NCBI GenBank assembly: GCA_965644295.1
Contig: CBFFRP010000259.1
Coordinates: forward strand, 1-64,000
From: Paraphysomonas bandaiensis
Taxonomy: Eukaryota > Chrysophyceae
Reading direction: 5' to 3'
DNA length: 64,000 bases
Shown: piece by piece, positions 21,345 through 32,133 of the stretch
Layout: the number at the start of each line of letters is the position of its first letter
Numbering within the stretch: position 1 is the first letter of the stretch
Program-made: the position numbers and the translations under genes
Notes under the pieces: generated by a model
What the model was told of the DNA's origin: nothing
What the model saw: only the letters and a program-made list of their open reading frames with translations
Databases searched by the model: none

Positions 21345-22698
21345 ATGATGCGAGGACGTCCACAGCGACCCCGAATCACTCATACTCATACAGACAGTCG
21401 TATGGACGAAGTCACACTGCCCCCATTGGGGAAAAAGGATGTTGTGATTGAGGTTAAGCGTGCCAAGCAGTATGGTGTGCTTCCAGGAAATGTACCTCAC
21501 AAGCGAAAGGTTAATTTGGTGTTGGAGGCTTTGCCGGATCTTCCCGAAGAGACGAGCAGCTTCCCCAGTATGGCGACAGAAATGCGATTATCAGCGCAAT
21601 CGATAATATCCCTGAGGTAGACGTCAAACAGAGCTACAAAGTTTACACAGTTGAAGCGCGTAGGGCCGGGCTCATTGCCAGGGTAATTGATGGCAAGAGC
21701 TCTAAATATGTTCTCACGGAGTACGGTGTCTCTATTCGCACCCAGGAGCGGGATATGAACACCATTCGAGAGTTGTATGGACTCACTACGAAGGAGTTTA
21801 ATATGTTTCGGAACGATCCAACGAACCATTCTGTGCTGCAGAAGGCCCATCATGGAGCTGGATTACTCCTGTCTGGTCCTAAAGGATTGCTTCACTCCAT
21901 GACTACGAAGATGGACCTTCAAGATAAAGCTGGATATGGGTATGTACATGAAAGTGTATGATGTGGATGATGGCGTACAGTGTACGGTTTGTAATTATTT
22001 GTGCAGGTATAACAATGCCCATATGCAAGCCCTAGCCAGGGAGTATTGCCGCGCCCATGCCAGTGCTATACGCACTGCCAATGGAGGCAAGGATACCCGG
22101 AGTCGGTATGCCTTGATCATGCAAAATGCAGTAAAACCATTATTCGAGACAACTTTCTCAAACCCTGCACTTTTGACTTTGGTGAAAATTGTTTGCCCGC
22201 TTTGACGAAGAAATCCGATCTTTCCTACAAGCGGGCAGCAGCGGCCTGCCCGACCCGGGCGAGTACTATGGCCCGTAAGTTCACGCAGCACCTCAGGGAG
22301 TGTATAGAGAAAGGGGTCTTCCCGTCATATGGGCCAGACCTGGAGGATATCGAGAACTGGGACGAAATTGGCTTCGACCCTTGGGGGCACGCCTTCCCTA
22401 CCTTCAAACTCTTTCAGGAGCGGAGGGAAAGGCGATTCTCTGCAAGACACGGTGAGCATACATCCTTCTGGGTAACAGGCTAAAGAGCGCCGTAAGGACG
22501 AAAAGGAGCGCCGCCAGATGGAAGAATATCACCGACATGTTGAGGCGTTGGAGGCGCTTTTGGTACGTGTGTGCGACCAGCAATATGACTGGCGCACGGC
22601 CAATAATGATGTTCTAAAAGCCGCACTAATTGTCCTTCCTAAGGCAACTACTCCTATTGATCCTGAGCTAAAGGTTGGCACGAAGCCTACCTCATAGC
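21345..22698 (+). pseudogene. Broken gene of the 21121-24469 element, possibly transposase-related
   Basis: Plus-strand coding blocks shift frame several times. The first starts at 21345 (Arg-rich, then KKDVVIEVKRAKQYGVLPG). A shifted block covers about 21560-21936 and has VLTEYGVSIRTQERD and ELYGLTTKEFN. An intron with GTATGT and TGCAG seems to lie at about 21938-22006, followed by NNAHMQALAREYC. Another shift leads to ENWDEIGFDPWGHAFP and RRERRFSARHGEHTSFWV (22350-22470), and a basic block with KERRKDEKERRQMEEYHRH ends at 22698. The WDEIGFDP segment faintly resembles the first-Asp motif of some protist DDE transposases, but no later catalytic residues follow. I take it as a degenerate element gene of uncertain type. 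Confidence 0.45.
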
Positions 22699-24220
22699 CA
22701 AGCTCGAAGGTCCGATGTCTGACAAGTTGAAACAGCTGCACGGGGGAGTGGAGGTGGAGAGAGAGGAGGTTTATGTATCGGAATCAGATCGAGAGCCAAT
22801 CGATGCGGCGTAGGTTACTTGCTATTTAATCGCGTACTTGCGAGTCTCTTATTTTGTTTTGACCCCACTTGGTCCTTTATTTCTTTTGAGATTCTGTTCG
22901 GTCCTTTATTTTTTATTTTCTTTGGATATTTCGCATGATAAAGTGCATACAATTGTAATCACTTCTGCTCATGCAAAGTCAACGCATACATACCACAAAC
23001 CAGCAGTACATATTCGTATCTACTTTAACTCTGTCGTATGTATGATTTTACGTAACATCGTTTTTGTTTTGGATTTTTAATATTTTCTTTCTCCAGTGTG
23101 AAATTTAATTACGAGTTGAATGAAAGTAATAAAGTTCAACACTGATGGCTACACACTTCTTCTTGTTGACCAAACTAAGCCAGCTTCTACGACACAGTCA
23201 ATGTCCGATTTTAAGTAAATCTCAATGGGTGTAACATAATATAAATTAAGAAGTAGAAACAATTTTAGTAAATATGCAACAGAACAAAAACAATTCAAAA
23301 TAATAATTTAGTTAATCTATCAGTTGTAGTACTCCTATACTACTCGGCATCAATAACATATATTTGGAGAGCAAGGTTAAGTACTATGAATCGTATGAAT
23401 ACTGAGGTGGCCAGGTTCCCTCTGACCTTTATCCAGTGCAGGCTGTTGCTGAGCTCCCGCTGTTCCTCAAGAGGGGTACCCTATGTCCCATGGATCAAAG
23501 TCGACCCACTATGAGTCTGGGTGTTCAACCATTGAAAAGTTTAGGATAGCAATCAGTCATGACGGGGGAAGCACCAGTCGGTTTGACCACATCCACAGTT
23601 CCAAAAACATTCGGCCAAGGATCGCTGGTGGGCTGCGTCAATGTGGATCCCTCTACGTTTCACTGCGTGCAGAGCCCCGTGCAATGAATTTCACTGTCTA
23701 CATCTGCTGTTCCGCATGCCTCACCCTGACCCCTGTAGAATAGTGAATTTTCAATCCGGGCATCACCCTGAGCCCGAAACAGCTCCAGAGTCCTCCCCCT
23801 TTCCTCCTCAATTCAACAGAGCCTCCATTTCGCTCCAGAGGTGCAGCATTAGAGTCATCGTGTGGCTAATCTAAACACACGCTTATTTCAGAAATGTGAT
23901 GCACAATGCCGCAGAGGAGAGCATATACTCAAATTAGGGTGCTGATAGTATTGCGCATATAATGAGCAATAGTTGAGTGTATATCTACAGGTCAGTTGAG
24001 GTCATTCGCAGGTGTGGTGTGCCGGCGTATCGAAATCGACCCCTCCTCCCCAACCAGAACTTATCACCATGAATACTGCGAATCAGTTGAAAGTAAGAGC
24101 ACCATCGTGTCAAGCACTATGCATTTAGTCTACCTGTATCGCCACATGGCCGCTAGGAGCAATGACCATCTCCAAATACTCCAATTTAATTAAAGTGACT
24201 GTGATTTGCAGTCATCTGAG
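22699..24220. other. Non-coding interior of the 21121 element
   Basis: About 1.5 kb between the broken gene and the inner right inverted arm. Open frames at 23483-23743 and 23641-23874 show no recognisable motif. Confidence 0.4.
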
Positions 24221-24758
24221 AGCGAAAAATCCCGCCATTTTGAAAAACCAAAAACTGAAATGAGGTCAAAAACCTCTTAAGGGGCTCACTTTGAGGATGA
24301 ATATCAAAAGCTTCAGATTATGAGTGCAGTTGGTCACTTAGAATGAAATATGGGTAAAATCACTACGTTTCCAATGATGCTTTCACTGCAATCAGACATG
24401 CAGTGAGTGTTATTTTAAGTGCATCTGAAATGTGCAAAAAAATACCGCCAAGATACGTACCCGCCTTCCTAGATATGCGTACCTTTGTGTGAATGTATGT
24501 GTAGTACTGTAGCTACGTACTGTCGTAAAGGTAACTCAGTACGAATAGATAGATAAGTACAGGTACTGGATGTAGAAAGAATACCGTGTTGTCATACGGC
24601 GGTACTGTGGTATTCTACACTGTATTCTACTCTTAGAATTAGATTTCCATTTCCAGTAGAGAGACTCTGAATACAGCCATACAGGAATAGGAATACAGGC
24701 AGTGCGTGACTCTCGGAGAAAGGCAGAGAGACTGGACACAACAGTGTAGAATAATATC

Positions 24759-25454
24759 ATGGGACAAAGCCATTCCGATACCTTATCTGAAGTCCAACCC
24801 GATTGTCCAGACATGAGTGATGAGCAGCAGCTCATGAAAATTGTCATTATCAGTGACACACACAATGACCATGAATCTATGACCATTCCTGATGGTGATG
24901 TATTGATTCATGCCGGTGATTGGACAAATTTTGGTAGAATAGAGCATGCTCATAGTTTCAACGAGTGGCTTGGAACAATGCCTCACCGTCACAAAATTGT
25001 AGTCAATGGAAATCATGAAAACAATGCACCATGGAAGGCATCTGTCCGATCAATAGTAAGCAATGCCATATTTTTGAAACAAGAATCAATAATTATTGAG
25101 AATGAACACGGTAAAAGGCTTAAGATATTTGGAACGGACTTTTTCTGGCCAATGCTTGAAGAGTCGAGCCCGAACCCTTTCCTTGATCAAATTGAAAACG
25201 ATGTGGATATACTAGTAACTCATGGACCTGCTCATGGATTTGTTGATGGCAAACGTGGTTGTTCTTCACTTACACGCAAATGTGCTCACCTGCGTCGTAA
25301 TGGCAAATTGAGAGTAGTTATCAGTGGTCATATTCATGGCGCATATGGTATATGTGAAGGAACAGGAGAATGTGAAGGCATCAAGTTCATCAATGCTTCA
25401 TGTTGCGGGTCAGGCAGAGTAGTTGTTAATAGTCCTATTGTGATATATTGTTAA
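24759..25454 (+). CDS. Calcineurin-like metallophosphoesterase, MPPED1/2 (UPF0046) type
   Basis: Single-exon 231-residue protein. The metal-binding motifs of the superfamily are complete and in order: ISDTHNDH (about residues 31-38), GDVLIHAGDW (47-56), NGNHE (86-90), TLVTHGPAHG-like VTHGPAHG (about 151-158) and SGHIHGAYG (about 188-196). Spacing and length agree with the small MPPED/UPF0046 group, predicted phosphodiesterases with two metal ions. A short N-terminal extension (about 25 residues, acidic) precedes the domain; MSDEQQ at residue 19 is an alternative start. It is the only host gene between two mobile elements and appears intact. Confidence 0.9.
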   Translation: MGQSHSDTLSEVQPDCPDMSDEQQLMKIVIISDTHNDHESMTIPDGDVLIHAGDWTNFGRIEHAHSFNEWLGTMPHRHKIVVNGNHENNAPWKASVRSIVSNAIFLKQESIIIENEHGKRLKIFGTDFFWPMLEESSPNPFLDQIENDVDILVTHGPAHGFVDGKRGCSSLTRKCAHLRRNGKLRVVISGHIHGAYGICEGTGECEGIKFINASCCGSGRVVVNSPIVIYC

Positions 25455-25545
25455 TATTTCTTAGAAAAGTATAGCTCATATGCCATCCATATAAGGAATT
25501 ACTTAAAAAGATGATAGTGAAATTCTGTGTGCCTTTTGCTCTAAC

Positions 25546-25852
25546 TATTAATTTACGCTTTTAGTTAGTGCAATATTGACTGATTGATATTATAGGAGAT
25601 ATAGTAAGTTTATGATGTTGTAGCCCTGTGAGTTAGGAACCACGTCATTTACCAACATCAACATTCTGTTCTACAAATCATATCTTTAACAGCTACTATA
25701 TTTTCAGTTTCTTTGTATACTTGTAATAGCTACTCCTATACTGTAGTCATGTATATTCTGTATTTCATTGCTACATAGAATACAGGATAACTACTAGCGA
25801 TTGACTTTACCAAACTTCAAGTACGCACGTAGGAGTTGGTTGTAGTTCAATA
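25546..25852 (-). repeat. 3' LTR of the copia element
   Basis: 307 bp, matching 30418-30724 at every position I compared. Its termini are TATT...AATA instead of TG...CA. Confidence 0.95.
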
Positions 25853-25900
25853 CTCCCACTCAATGAACATATCAGAATATACTGTGATGAGCAAGTCTAC

Positions 25901-28900
25901 TTAGTGCGATACCATAGTGTGCACATGCTGATAGTGCAGCTTCTCGGACAAGGCTTTAGTCATCACGTCTGCTGTCATCTCTGCCGTTGGCACATGATTC
26001 AGCCTGACGATACAGCCTCCCACTTGCTCTCGAATCCAATGATACTTGATCCGAATATGCTTGGAACGTTTATGATTTACCGGGTTCTGAGCTAGATCAA
26101 TCGCACTCTTGCTGTCCATATTCAAGATTGTTGGAGACGCATTCTTACTGAGCTCAAATCCACGAATTCCGAGCTCTGTCATCACCCCTCGTATCCATAC
26201 AATCTCCTGAATTGCAGCATATGCAGCCATATATTCAGCTTCCATAGTCGACGTAGCCACTGTTGGCTGCAGTCTGGACTGCCATGCAATTGGAGCACCC
26301 CACAGATATACGATATACCCTGTAGTGGATCTGCATGTATCCAGATCTCCGGCCCAATCTGCATCAGAGTACACACATAGAGGGTCTTCATCTGTGAAAT
26401 TAGGAAATATGATACCTTGATCAACTGTATTTTCTAAATACAATAAAGTATGCAGAGCAGCTTGACATGCAGCGTACGTGGGTCTTGTGGTGAACCGGGA
26501 GAGAAGATTTACTGTATATGCCATGTCTGGTCTAGTATGCACTGCCAAATACATTAAGGCACCAATAACAGATTGATAGGGAAATGCATCAACGTATTCT
26601 CTCTGTTTTCGAGTTTCTTCCTCTTTTGCATCCTTGGACAACTTTAGGCCAGGTGGTAGAGGTGTGGTTGCCTTGCACCGTCTCTTCTTTTCTGACAACA
26701 AGTGATTGAATCTGGCCACAACATCTTTAGCATATGCAGACTGATGTAACTTAATCTGGCCATTATGACGCTCAATGGTAAGACCTAAATAATGCTTAAG
26801 GTCCCCCATATCTTGCATGGCATATTGAGTCTTAAAGGCGCTGATGACTTCTTCAATATGACGGCTGTCAGAGCTGAGCACAATGATATCATCTACATAC
26901 ACAAGTATCATATGTAGGTTATCATCAGTACCCTTGAGTACAAATAAACATGGGTCAAGAACACATTGTTTATACCCCATCGCCTTTATACTGTCCTTCA
27001 GCATTGAATGCCAATTTCGAGGCGCTTGTTTTAGGCCATACAAACTCTTCAGAATCTTCAAACAACAGCCTTGTGGAATATCTATTCCTGCAGGTGGAGA
27101 CATAAACACGTCTTCGTCCAGATCTGCATACGGAAATGCCGTTTCTACATCGAGTTGACGGAGTTGCAGATTGTATCGCAGAGCCAGTGCTAGTGCTAGC
27201 CTAAATGATACACCTTTAGCTACTGGGGAGAATGTCTCATTATAGTCGACTCCTTGTTCTTGAGTAAACCCTTTCGCCACAAGTCGAACTTTGAACTTCT
27301 TAATTTTTCCAAGATGGTCGCGCTTTACTTTAAAGACCAATTTAGATTTTATGATTTTTCGGTGTTTCGGCCTTCGGACAATCTTCCAGCATGTCCTTCG
27401 TTCAAGCTTGTGCACCTCCTTCCTGGTAGCTTCAATCCAGTATGTTCTCTGTGGAGTCTTCTTTGCTTCTGCCAGCGTCTGTGGCTCTTTAATTGTGCTG
27501 TTGGAGGAATCAAGAAACAATGAGACATCGCCGAGGACACCAACGTTAACAATGTGCCGTTTTTTTCGAGGTCGTTTTTCAGTTCTGGGATTTCGATCTG
27601 CCCCACCTGTTGAAGATGCGCCCCGATTTGAGCGGTCAGGAGTCCTCTGTTCATTGTCACTGTCATTACAAGTCTGATCCAACTCATTTCGCAAACTATT
27701 AAACTTGTCGGTCTGACACTTTGTAGAGTGAGTCATCTTTACTACATCTTTGATATGAATTGGAGTTTGCTCCTCGGTAGTATTTCCTTTCATATCTAAT
27801 CTCCTATATGCAACAATGACTCCTCTTCTCTCTATCACTCTGGTGGTAACATAACACAGGTGTCCATCAAGATGTCTGAGGCCCACCAGGTACTGATAGT
27901 CATTTACACTCTCTGCTGTTTCTGAGGTGTCGATTTGTAGATTATCTATTTCGTCGAAATACTCCTGTGAACGCTCTGGAATTGACTCATCAAACTGTGC
28001 ATTGACTGCAACAATAATAGCATTCAGGTCTGGAATATATATTTGGTGTCCAACAGGTTGTTGACATTGTCCCATATAGTATCCAGGTTTTCCCTTTTCT
28101 TTCCACTCTTTGCGGCGCTGCTCCTTCGGCACAATAGCCCATGCCTTGCAGCCCCAGATCTTCAAGTCACTCACATCTGGTGCGGTTCCAGTAATATACT
28201 CAAAAGGTGAGATGTATCCTTTCGTTGTCTTCGTAGGTAACCTGTTGATCAGATATACAGCATGCAAGACTGCTTTGAACCAAAATACTGATGGCATGCC
28301 ACTATCGAGCAATATAGCAAGGGCCATCTCCTTCACTGTACGATTAGTGCGTTCCGATAGCGAATTCATTTCGGGTGTGTCACGTGGAGTCCAAGTAACC
28401 TGTACAGTCCTTGTGCTGGTGGTTTCACGTAAGTACTGCCTGACATGTTGCCCTACTAGTTCTCCTGCGCCATCTGCATGATATCGTCGTAGTTGCAATC
28501 CTTCTTTGACAAGTTGGGTCTCTACCATGTCCTTCATACACTTTAACACTTCACTCCCAGTCTTGTTTTTCAACCCATAAGCCCATACATGTTTTGCATC
28601 ACTGTGCTTGAATAGTAACACATGTTTGTAGCCTTCCATCGATGGCGTGTTTAGGACTTCCATCGTATCTGCACTGAGCACCCCTCTCTCCTTTGGGTTG
28701 TTGTCTAAGTTCATCAACTGGCGTGGAGTCCTGAAGTTCTTTCTCGTGAGTTTCGATCGCATGCAGGTATTACATTTGCATATCGTTTTTTTGTGTTTTT
28801 TTCTGAAATATTTCTTGTCCAGATTTATTCCATCAACTAGGCCTCGGCGGTCGGACTCAGTCAGTTTATCATAGTTGACATGGCCAAGTCTTTTGTGCCA

Positions 28901-30418
28901 TAGAATTCGCTGGTCATCAAACCCCTGCTCCTCAAGTGCTGCTGAGGATTCTTCTCCAAGCTGAAGTAAGTCTTCGAGTCGAACTGGATATAATCCATTA
29001 ACACTTCTCTGTCTAATGAGTGTCTTGTTCGTAGTCTTATTTCGAATGACGACTTCATCATTATCGAACGTCACAACACAACCCCTATCTGTGATGCTCT
29101 TCATATCTACGAGGTTCTTACTTGCTTCAGGTGCGTAGTACACCTTTTTAAAGCTTCCTACATCGCCAACACTGTGTATTGACAGTTTACCTTTGTTCGC
29201 TGTGGACATCTGCCTATCAGCGCGCTGAAGGTTGGTCATGTGGTTTTTGGAGGTAAGGATCATCTTGTTGCACCCGCTGTCTAAATAAATAACATCTGAC
29301 ATGCTCTGTGCTAGATTCACCTCTTCTTCCACACATATCATCGATTCGTATCCCGCTTCATCTTCTGAATCATGTACAGACACTCGCGGTTTCTTCTTGT
29401 TCTTGTAGGGTGCCGTTTCCCTTCTAGAGTCTCGCCCCCGTTTAGAACTGACCACTGCAGCTTTAGCAGTCTTCAAGTGGAAGCAGTCTTTAGTCTGATG
29501 GCCTGGGATGTCACATATCTCACACACAGGTAGCTTTGTTTTGTTATCACCCCTGTTTCTGTGATCTCTATCTTTTCTCTGTGATCTTGTCCCCTTCATC
29601 CTCTTTATGACATGCTCTGGAGTCTTGCACTCCCTAGCAAAGTGGCCAAGTTTCTTGCACTTATTGCATCTGCCCTTTCTCTTGTGCTCTTTCCATTTAC
29701 TGTCATCCACTGCTTGATTGACACTGTCTTCCCCTGAATTTTGCAACGCATGCTTGCCGAATGATGTGTTTTCATACCCTTTGATTAGGCTGCTTGCTCT
29801 TGCGTATGTCACATCGTTTGCTGTATACAGGCTGTGTGCTAGTTGGGAATATCTCTTGTCTGTGAGACCTTCCTTTAGTCGAGTGAGCTTGTCGTCTTCC
29901 GTGACTTCACGACCTAGATTCTCGAGAATCTTGGCCTGGGCTTCAACGCTGTCGACGAACTCTGCTCCTGACTGACTTGAGGTAATCTTCATTGAATTGA
30001 ACTTTGTGACCTCTGCCTGTACTGTATTCTTTTCAACGTTGAGAAATCTCTCTTCCAGTGCCTGTAGTAACCCTTTTGCTGTACTTCCTTCGTAGAGAGC
30101 CGCTGTTGTGCCTGCTTTTGGGTGAGCATTGCACACTTCCATCAGGAAGGAGTACGCGGTCTCGTTCCGGGTGTTCCAGAGTTTCTTCGCTTTGCGTAGT
30201 CGCTTCTTCTGTGCATCAGTCATATGAGCTCCCGCTGGGACTGTAGAGTCTAGATCATGAATGTGCCTTGGTTTATCCTTTGAGAGGACAAGATGAGCTC
30301 GATTGTGTCTCATGAGGAATGAGGTGAAGAACTTCTTGAATTTCTTGAAGTTCAGTTCCTCGAAGGGAGGTACCTTTGAGCCTGAGGCGACATTCGTGAA
30401 ATTTCCATCCGCTGCCAT
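25901..30418 (-). CDS. Ty1/copia gag-pol polyprotein
   Basis: A single 1505-residue frame in copia order. Gag is followed by two CCHC knuckles (CNKCKKLGHFAREC near residue 253, CEICDIPGHQTKDC near 299). The protease has LDSG near 380. The integrase zinc motif (HKRLGHVNYDKL...CNTCMRSK) spans about 510-560, and its catalytic Asp-Asp-Glu lie in LSADTMEV, YHADGAGE and MNSLSERTNR. Reverse transcriptase shows VAKGFTQEQGVDY, LYGLKQAPRNW and the YVDD box near 1170. RNase H shows YSDADWAGD, STMEAEY and KSAIDLAQNP. No stop or frameshift is present. The ATG at 30418 uses the last base of the LTR and the first two of the primer-binding site, leaving no leader between LTR and gene. Gag and Pol are fused, as is common in copia elements. 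Confidence 0.97.
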   Translation of the reverse strand: MAADGNFTNVASGSKVPPFEELNFKKFKKFFTSFLMRHNRAHLVLSKDKPRHIHDLDSTVPAGAHMTDAQKKRLRKAKKLWNTRNETAYSFLMEVCNAHPKAGTTAALYEGSTAKGLLQALEERFLNVEKNTVQAEVTKFNSMKITSSQSGAEFVDSVEAQAKILENLGREVTEDDKLTRLKEGLTDKRYSQLAHSLYTANDVTYARASSLIKGYENTSFGKHALQNSGEDSVNQAVDDSKWKEHKRKGRCNKCKKLGHFARECKTPEHVIKRMKGTRSQRKDRDHRNRGDNKTKLPVCEICDIPGHQTKDCFHLKTAKAAVVSSKRGRDSRRETAPYKNKKKPRVSVHDSEDEAGYESMICVEEEVNLAQSMSDVIYLDSGCNKMILTSKNHMTNLQRADRQMSTANKGKLSIHSVGDVGSFKKVYYAPEASKNLVDMKSITDRGCVVTFDNDEVVIRNKTTNKTLIRQRSVNGLYPVRLEDLLQLGEESSAALEEQGFDDQRILWHKRLGHVNYDKLTESDRRGLVDGINLDKKYFRKKHKKTICKCNTCMRSKLTRKNFRTPRQLMNLDNNPKERGVLSADTMEVLNTPSMEGYKHVLLFKHSDAKHVWAYGLKNKTGSEVLKCMKDMVETQLVKEGLQLRRYHADGAGELVGQHVRQYLRETTSTRTVQVTWTPRDTPEMNSLSERTNRTVKEMALAILLDSGMPSVFWFKAVLHAVYLINRLPTKTTKGYISPFEYITGTAPDVSDLKIWGCKAWAIVPKEQRRKEWKEKGKPGYYMGQCQQPVGHQIYIPDLNAIIVAVNAQFDESIPERSQEYFDEIDNLQIDTSETAESVNDYQYLVGLRHLDGHLCYVTTRVIERRGVIVAYRRLDMKGNTTEEQTPIHIKDVVKMTHSTKCQTDKFNSLRNELDQTCNDSDNEQRTPDRSNRGASSTGGADRNPRTEKRPRKKRHIVNVGVLGDVSLFLDSSNSTIKEPQTLAEAKKTPQRTYWIEATRKEVHKLERRTCWKIVRRPKHRKIIKSKLVFKVKRDHLGKIKKFKVRLVAKGFTQEQGVDYNETFSPVAKGVSFRLALALALRYNLQLRQLDVETAFPYADLDEDVFMSPPAGIDIPQGCCLKILKSLYGLKQAPRNWHSMLKDSIKAMGYKQCVLDPCLFVLKGTDDNLHMILVYVDDIIVLSSDSRHIEEVISAFKTQYAMQDMGDLKHYLGLTIERHNGQIKLHQSAYAKDVVARFNHLLSEKKRRCKATTPLPPGLKLSKDAKEEETRKQREYVDAFPYQSVIGALMYLAVHTRPDMAYTVNLLSRFTTRPTYAACQAALHTLLYLENTVDQGIIFPNFTDEDPLCVYSDADWAGDLDTCRSTTGYIVYLWGAPIAWQSRLQPTVATSTMEAEYMAAYAAIQEIVWIRGVMTELGIRGFELSKNASPTILNMDSKSAIDLAQNPVNHKRSKHIRIKYHWIREQVGGCIVRLNHVPTAEMTADVMTKALSEKLHYQHVHTMVSH

Positions 30419-30724
30419 ATTAATTTACGCTTTTAGTTAGTGCAATATTGACTGATTGATATTATAGGAGATATAGTAAGTTTATGATGTTGTAGCCCTG
30501 TGAGTTAGGAACCACGTCATTTACCAACATCAACATTCTGTTCTACAAATCATATCTTTAACAGCTACTATATTTTCAGTTTCTTTGTATACTTGTAATA
30601 GCTACTCCTATACTGTAGTCATGTATATTCTGTATTTCATTGCTACATAGAATACAGGATAACTACTAGCGATTGACTTTACCAAACTTCAAGTACGCAC
30701 GTAGGAGTTGGTTGTAGTTCAATA
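30418..30724 (-). repeat. 5' LTR of the copia element
   Basis: 307 bp. It should carry the element's promoter. Its 3' end abuts TGG of the putative primer-binding site. Confidence 0.95.
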
Positions 30725-30729
30725 CTAAC

Positions 30730-32133
30730 TCCTTATTCCTCATACATCGCACTGGCGGTGACATTATTCCTTGTTCTACATATAAACCTTAACTCGCTGT
30801 GTTGCACAAAACAATAAAAGTAAAAAAAATTAAAGCATATTCATATAATTATTCTCGTTTGCACCTGTATTTTAATAGCTAATCATTTTGTCATGTACAT
30901 CAGGAATGAATTATTCTTCCTTTTAACAATATTCATCTGTTACATGTTACAACTACGAGTTGGTTTCGCTTACTGCACACTATTAACTTACTTCAATTGC
31001 ACGTTATATATCGTATAATAATAACCCCTAATAGGCTAGTGCTGGAATCTACGAATCTAGCCAACATAGCTTCGATTTAAATTTGAAGCAACTTCACGTA
31101 CTCCGACTAAGATCTAAGATTATTATTAGGCTTACTCAAACTCAACTTTCTGCATATTGTACTGGTTGTACAGAACATAGAAAGTTAATCTCATTTGTTT
31201 TGGATAGTGGCCACGTGGCTGACCATTGCATCGCACATCGCAGGCTTGAAATCTCACAAGCTCCTTCTAATACGATCTTGTAATAATTAGTCTAGAAATT
31301 GTTACTTCACTATGAAGAGTGTCTACATGAATACTAATTAGTAGATATCTCCCTGTTGTGGAATGTAATGCATCATAATCCAGATATGCGTCTCAACCAC
31401 ATGAGTTCTTGTATGGTAGACGCTGTCCCAATATCAACGCATGCTTTATGTTGCATTGCACAACTCACATTATAAAATAGAAACTGCCATATTTATTCGA
31501 TATATCCACCCCTATGGATTCACAATTGAATGGGTTCCAAGATATGTAGTGTGGACTATATGGGTGATGGGTCATATAACTTGCTGACATGTATCGTCAA
31601 TAGAACCCCTCCTCGATATACATAGGTTCACATAGTACCCAACTCTACCCAAAATTGGAAAGAATTGTGGACATTACTTGAAAGAGAAACAGAGATAATC
31701 ATTCTGCCCAATTTCTGGTATTGTATAGAGATATGGACAGCCCTGCAGTGTTACTATGTACAGTATGGTGCGTACTATTCTGTAGTATGCCAACCCAAAA
31801 ACTGCCCTTGCGGTCCAAAAAATTCGACCAAAATACCATGTATACAATTCTATGTACGACTTCTATACGTAAAGTCGGAGTAGTTTACTAGTGAAGATAC
31901 TGACTGTATAAAGAAGTTTGGGCTACCTAATCAAAGCGTCTGTCTATTGGTTCCATACACTGACTTCTTCTGTTGACACTTCGACTTCACGTAGAGGCAG
32001 TAATATCTAGATATTACTAGAGTATACGGATAGTGTATTCTATTGTTATCGTGTGATAGCGATATACACTCATTACTTTACTATCATATTGCCATAGTTC
32101 CATATATTCCTTGTGACAGGAAGATGAGGTGAT
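30730..32133. other. Intergenic region between copia element and UBA-FYVE gene
   Basis: 1.4 kb, AT-rich, with no recognisable gene, RNA or repeat. It includes the promoter of the gene starting at 32134. Confidence 0.5.

Larger units (their letters stand above)
21121..24469. mobile_element. DNA transposon with GGAAGGCGGG inverted ends, decayed
   Basis: GGAAGGCGGGTA at 21121 and its complement ending at 24469 (tacccgccttcc) form TIRs of about 40 bp that continue as CTTGGCGGGTTTT against AATACCGCCAAG. TA stands directly outside both ends, consistent with a 2-bp target duplication. A second arm, tttttgaaaatggcgggtttt (21161-21181), pairs with aaaatcccgccattttgaaaaa at 24227-24248, so about 180 bp appear inserted in the right end. 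The interior holds a broken plus-strand gene (21345-22698). The superfamily is not certain; the TA duplication would fit a Tc1/mariner/pogo-like group. Confidence 0.75.
25546..30724 (-). mobile_element. Complete Ty1/copia LTR retrotransposon (5.18 kb)
   Basis: Two 307-bp LTRs (25546-25852 and 30418-30724) look identical by eye, and CTAAC flanks the element on both sides (25541-25545 and 30725-30729), a 5-bp target duplication. In element orientation the LTR begins TATTGAAC and ends TTAATA. A purine-rich GAGTGGGAG lies directly before the 3' LTR, and TGGCAGCGGATGG, a likely primer-binding site, directly after the 5' LTR. One uninterrupted gag-pol frame fills the interior. Identical LTRs and an intact frame indicate a recent insertion. 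Confidence 0.97.

Noticed and set aside
23483-23874. Two overlapping open frames with Cys/His and Pro-rich segments
   Set aside because: They lie inside the decayed 21121 element, have no conserved motif, and overlap each other in different frames.
27254-30246. Plus-strand open frames opposite the copia polyprotein
   Set aside because: They are antisense shadows of a clearly coding minus-strand frame.
25846-30721. LTR borders at TG...CA (TGAAC...TGCA)
   Set aside because: With these borders no target duplication is found, and both LTR copies share extra bases outside them. The TATT...AATA borders give a perfect CTAAC duplication.
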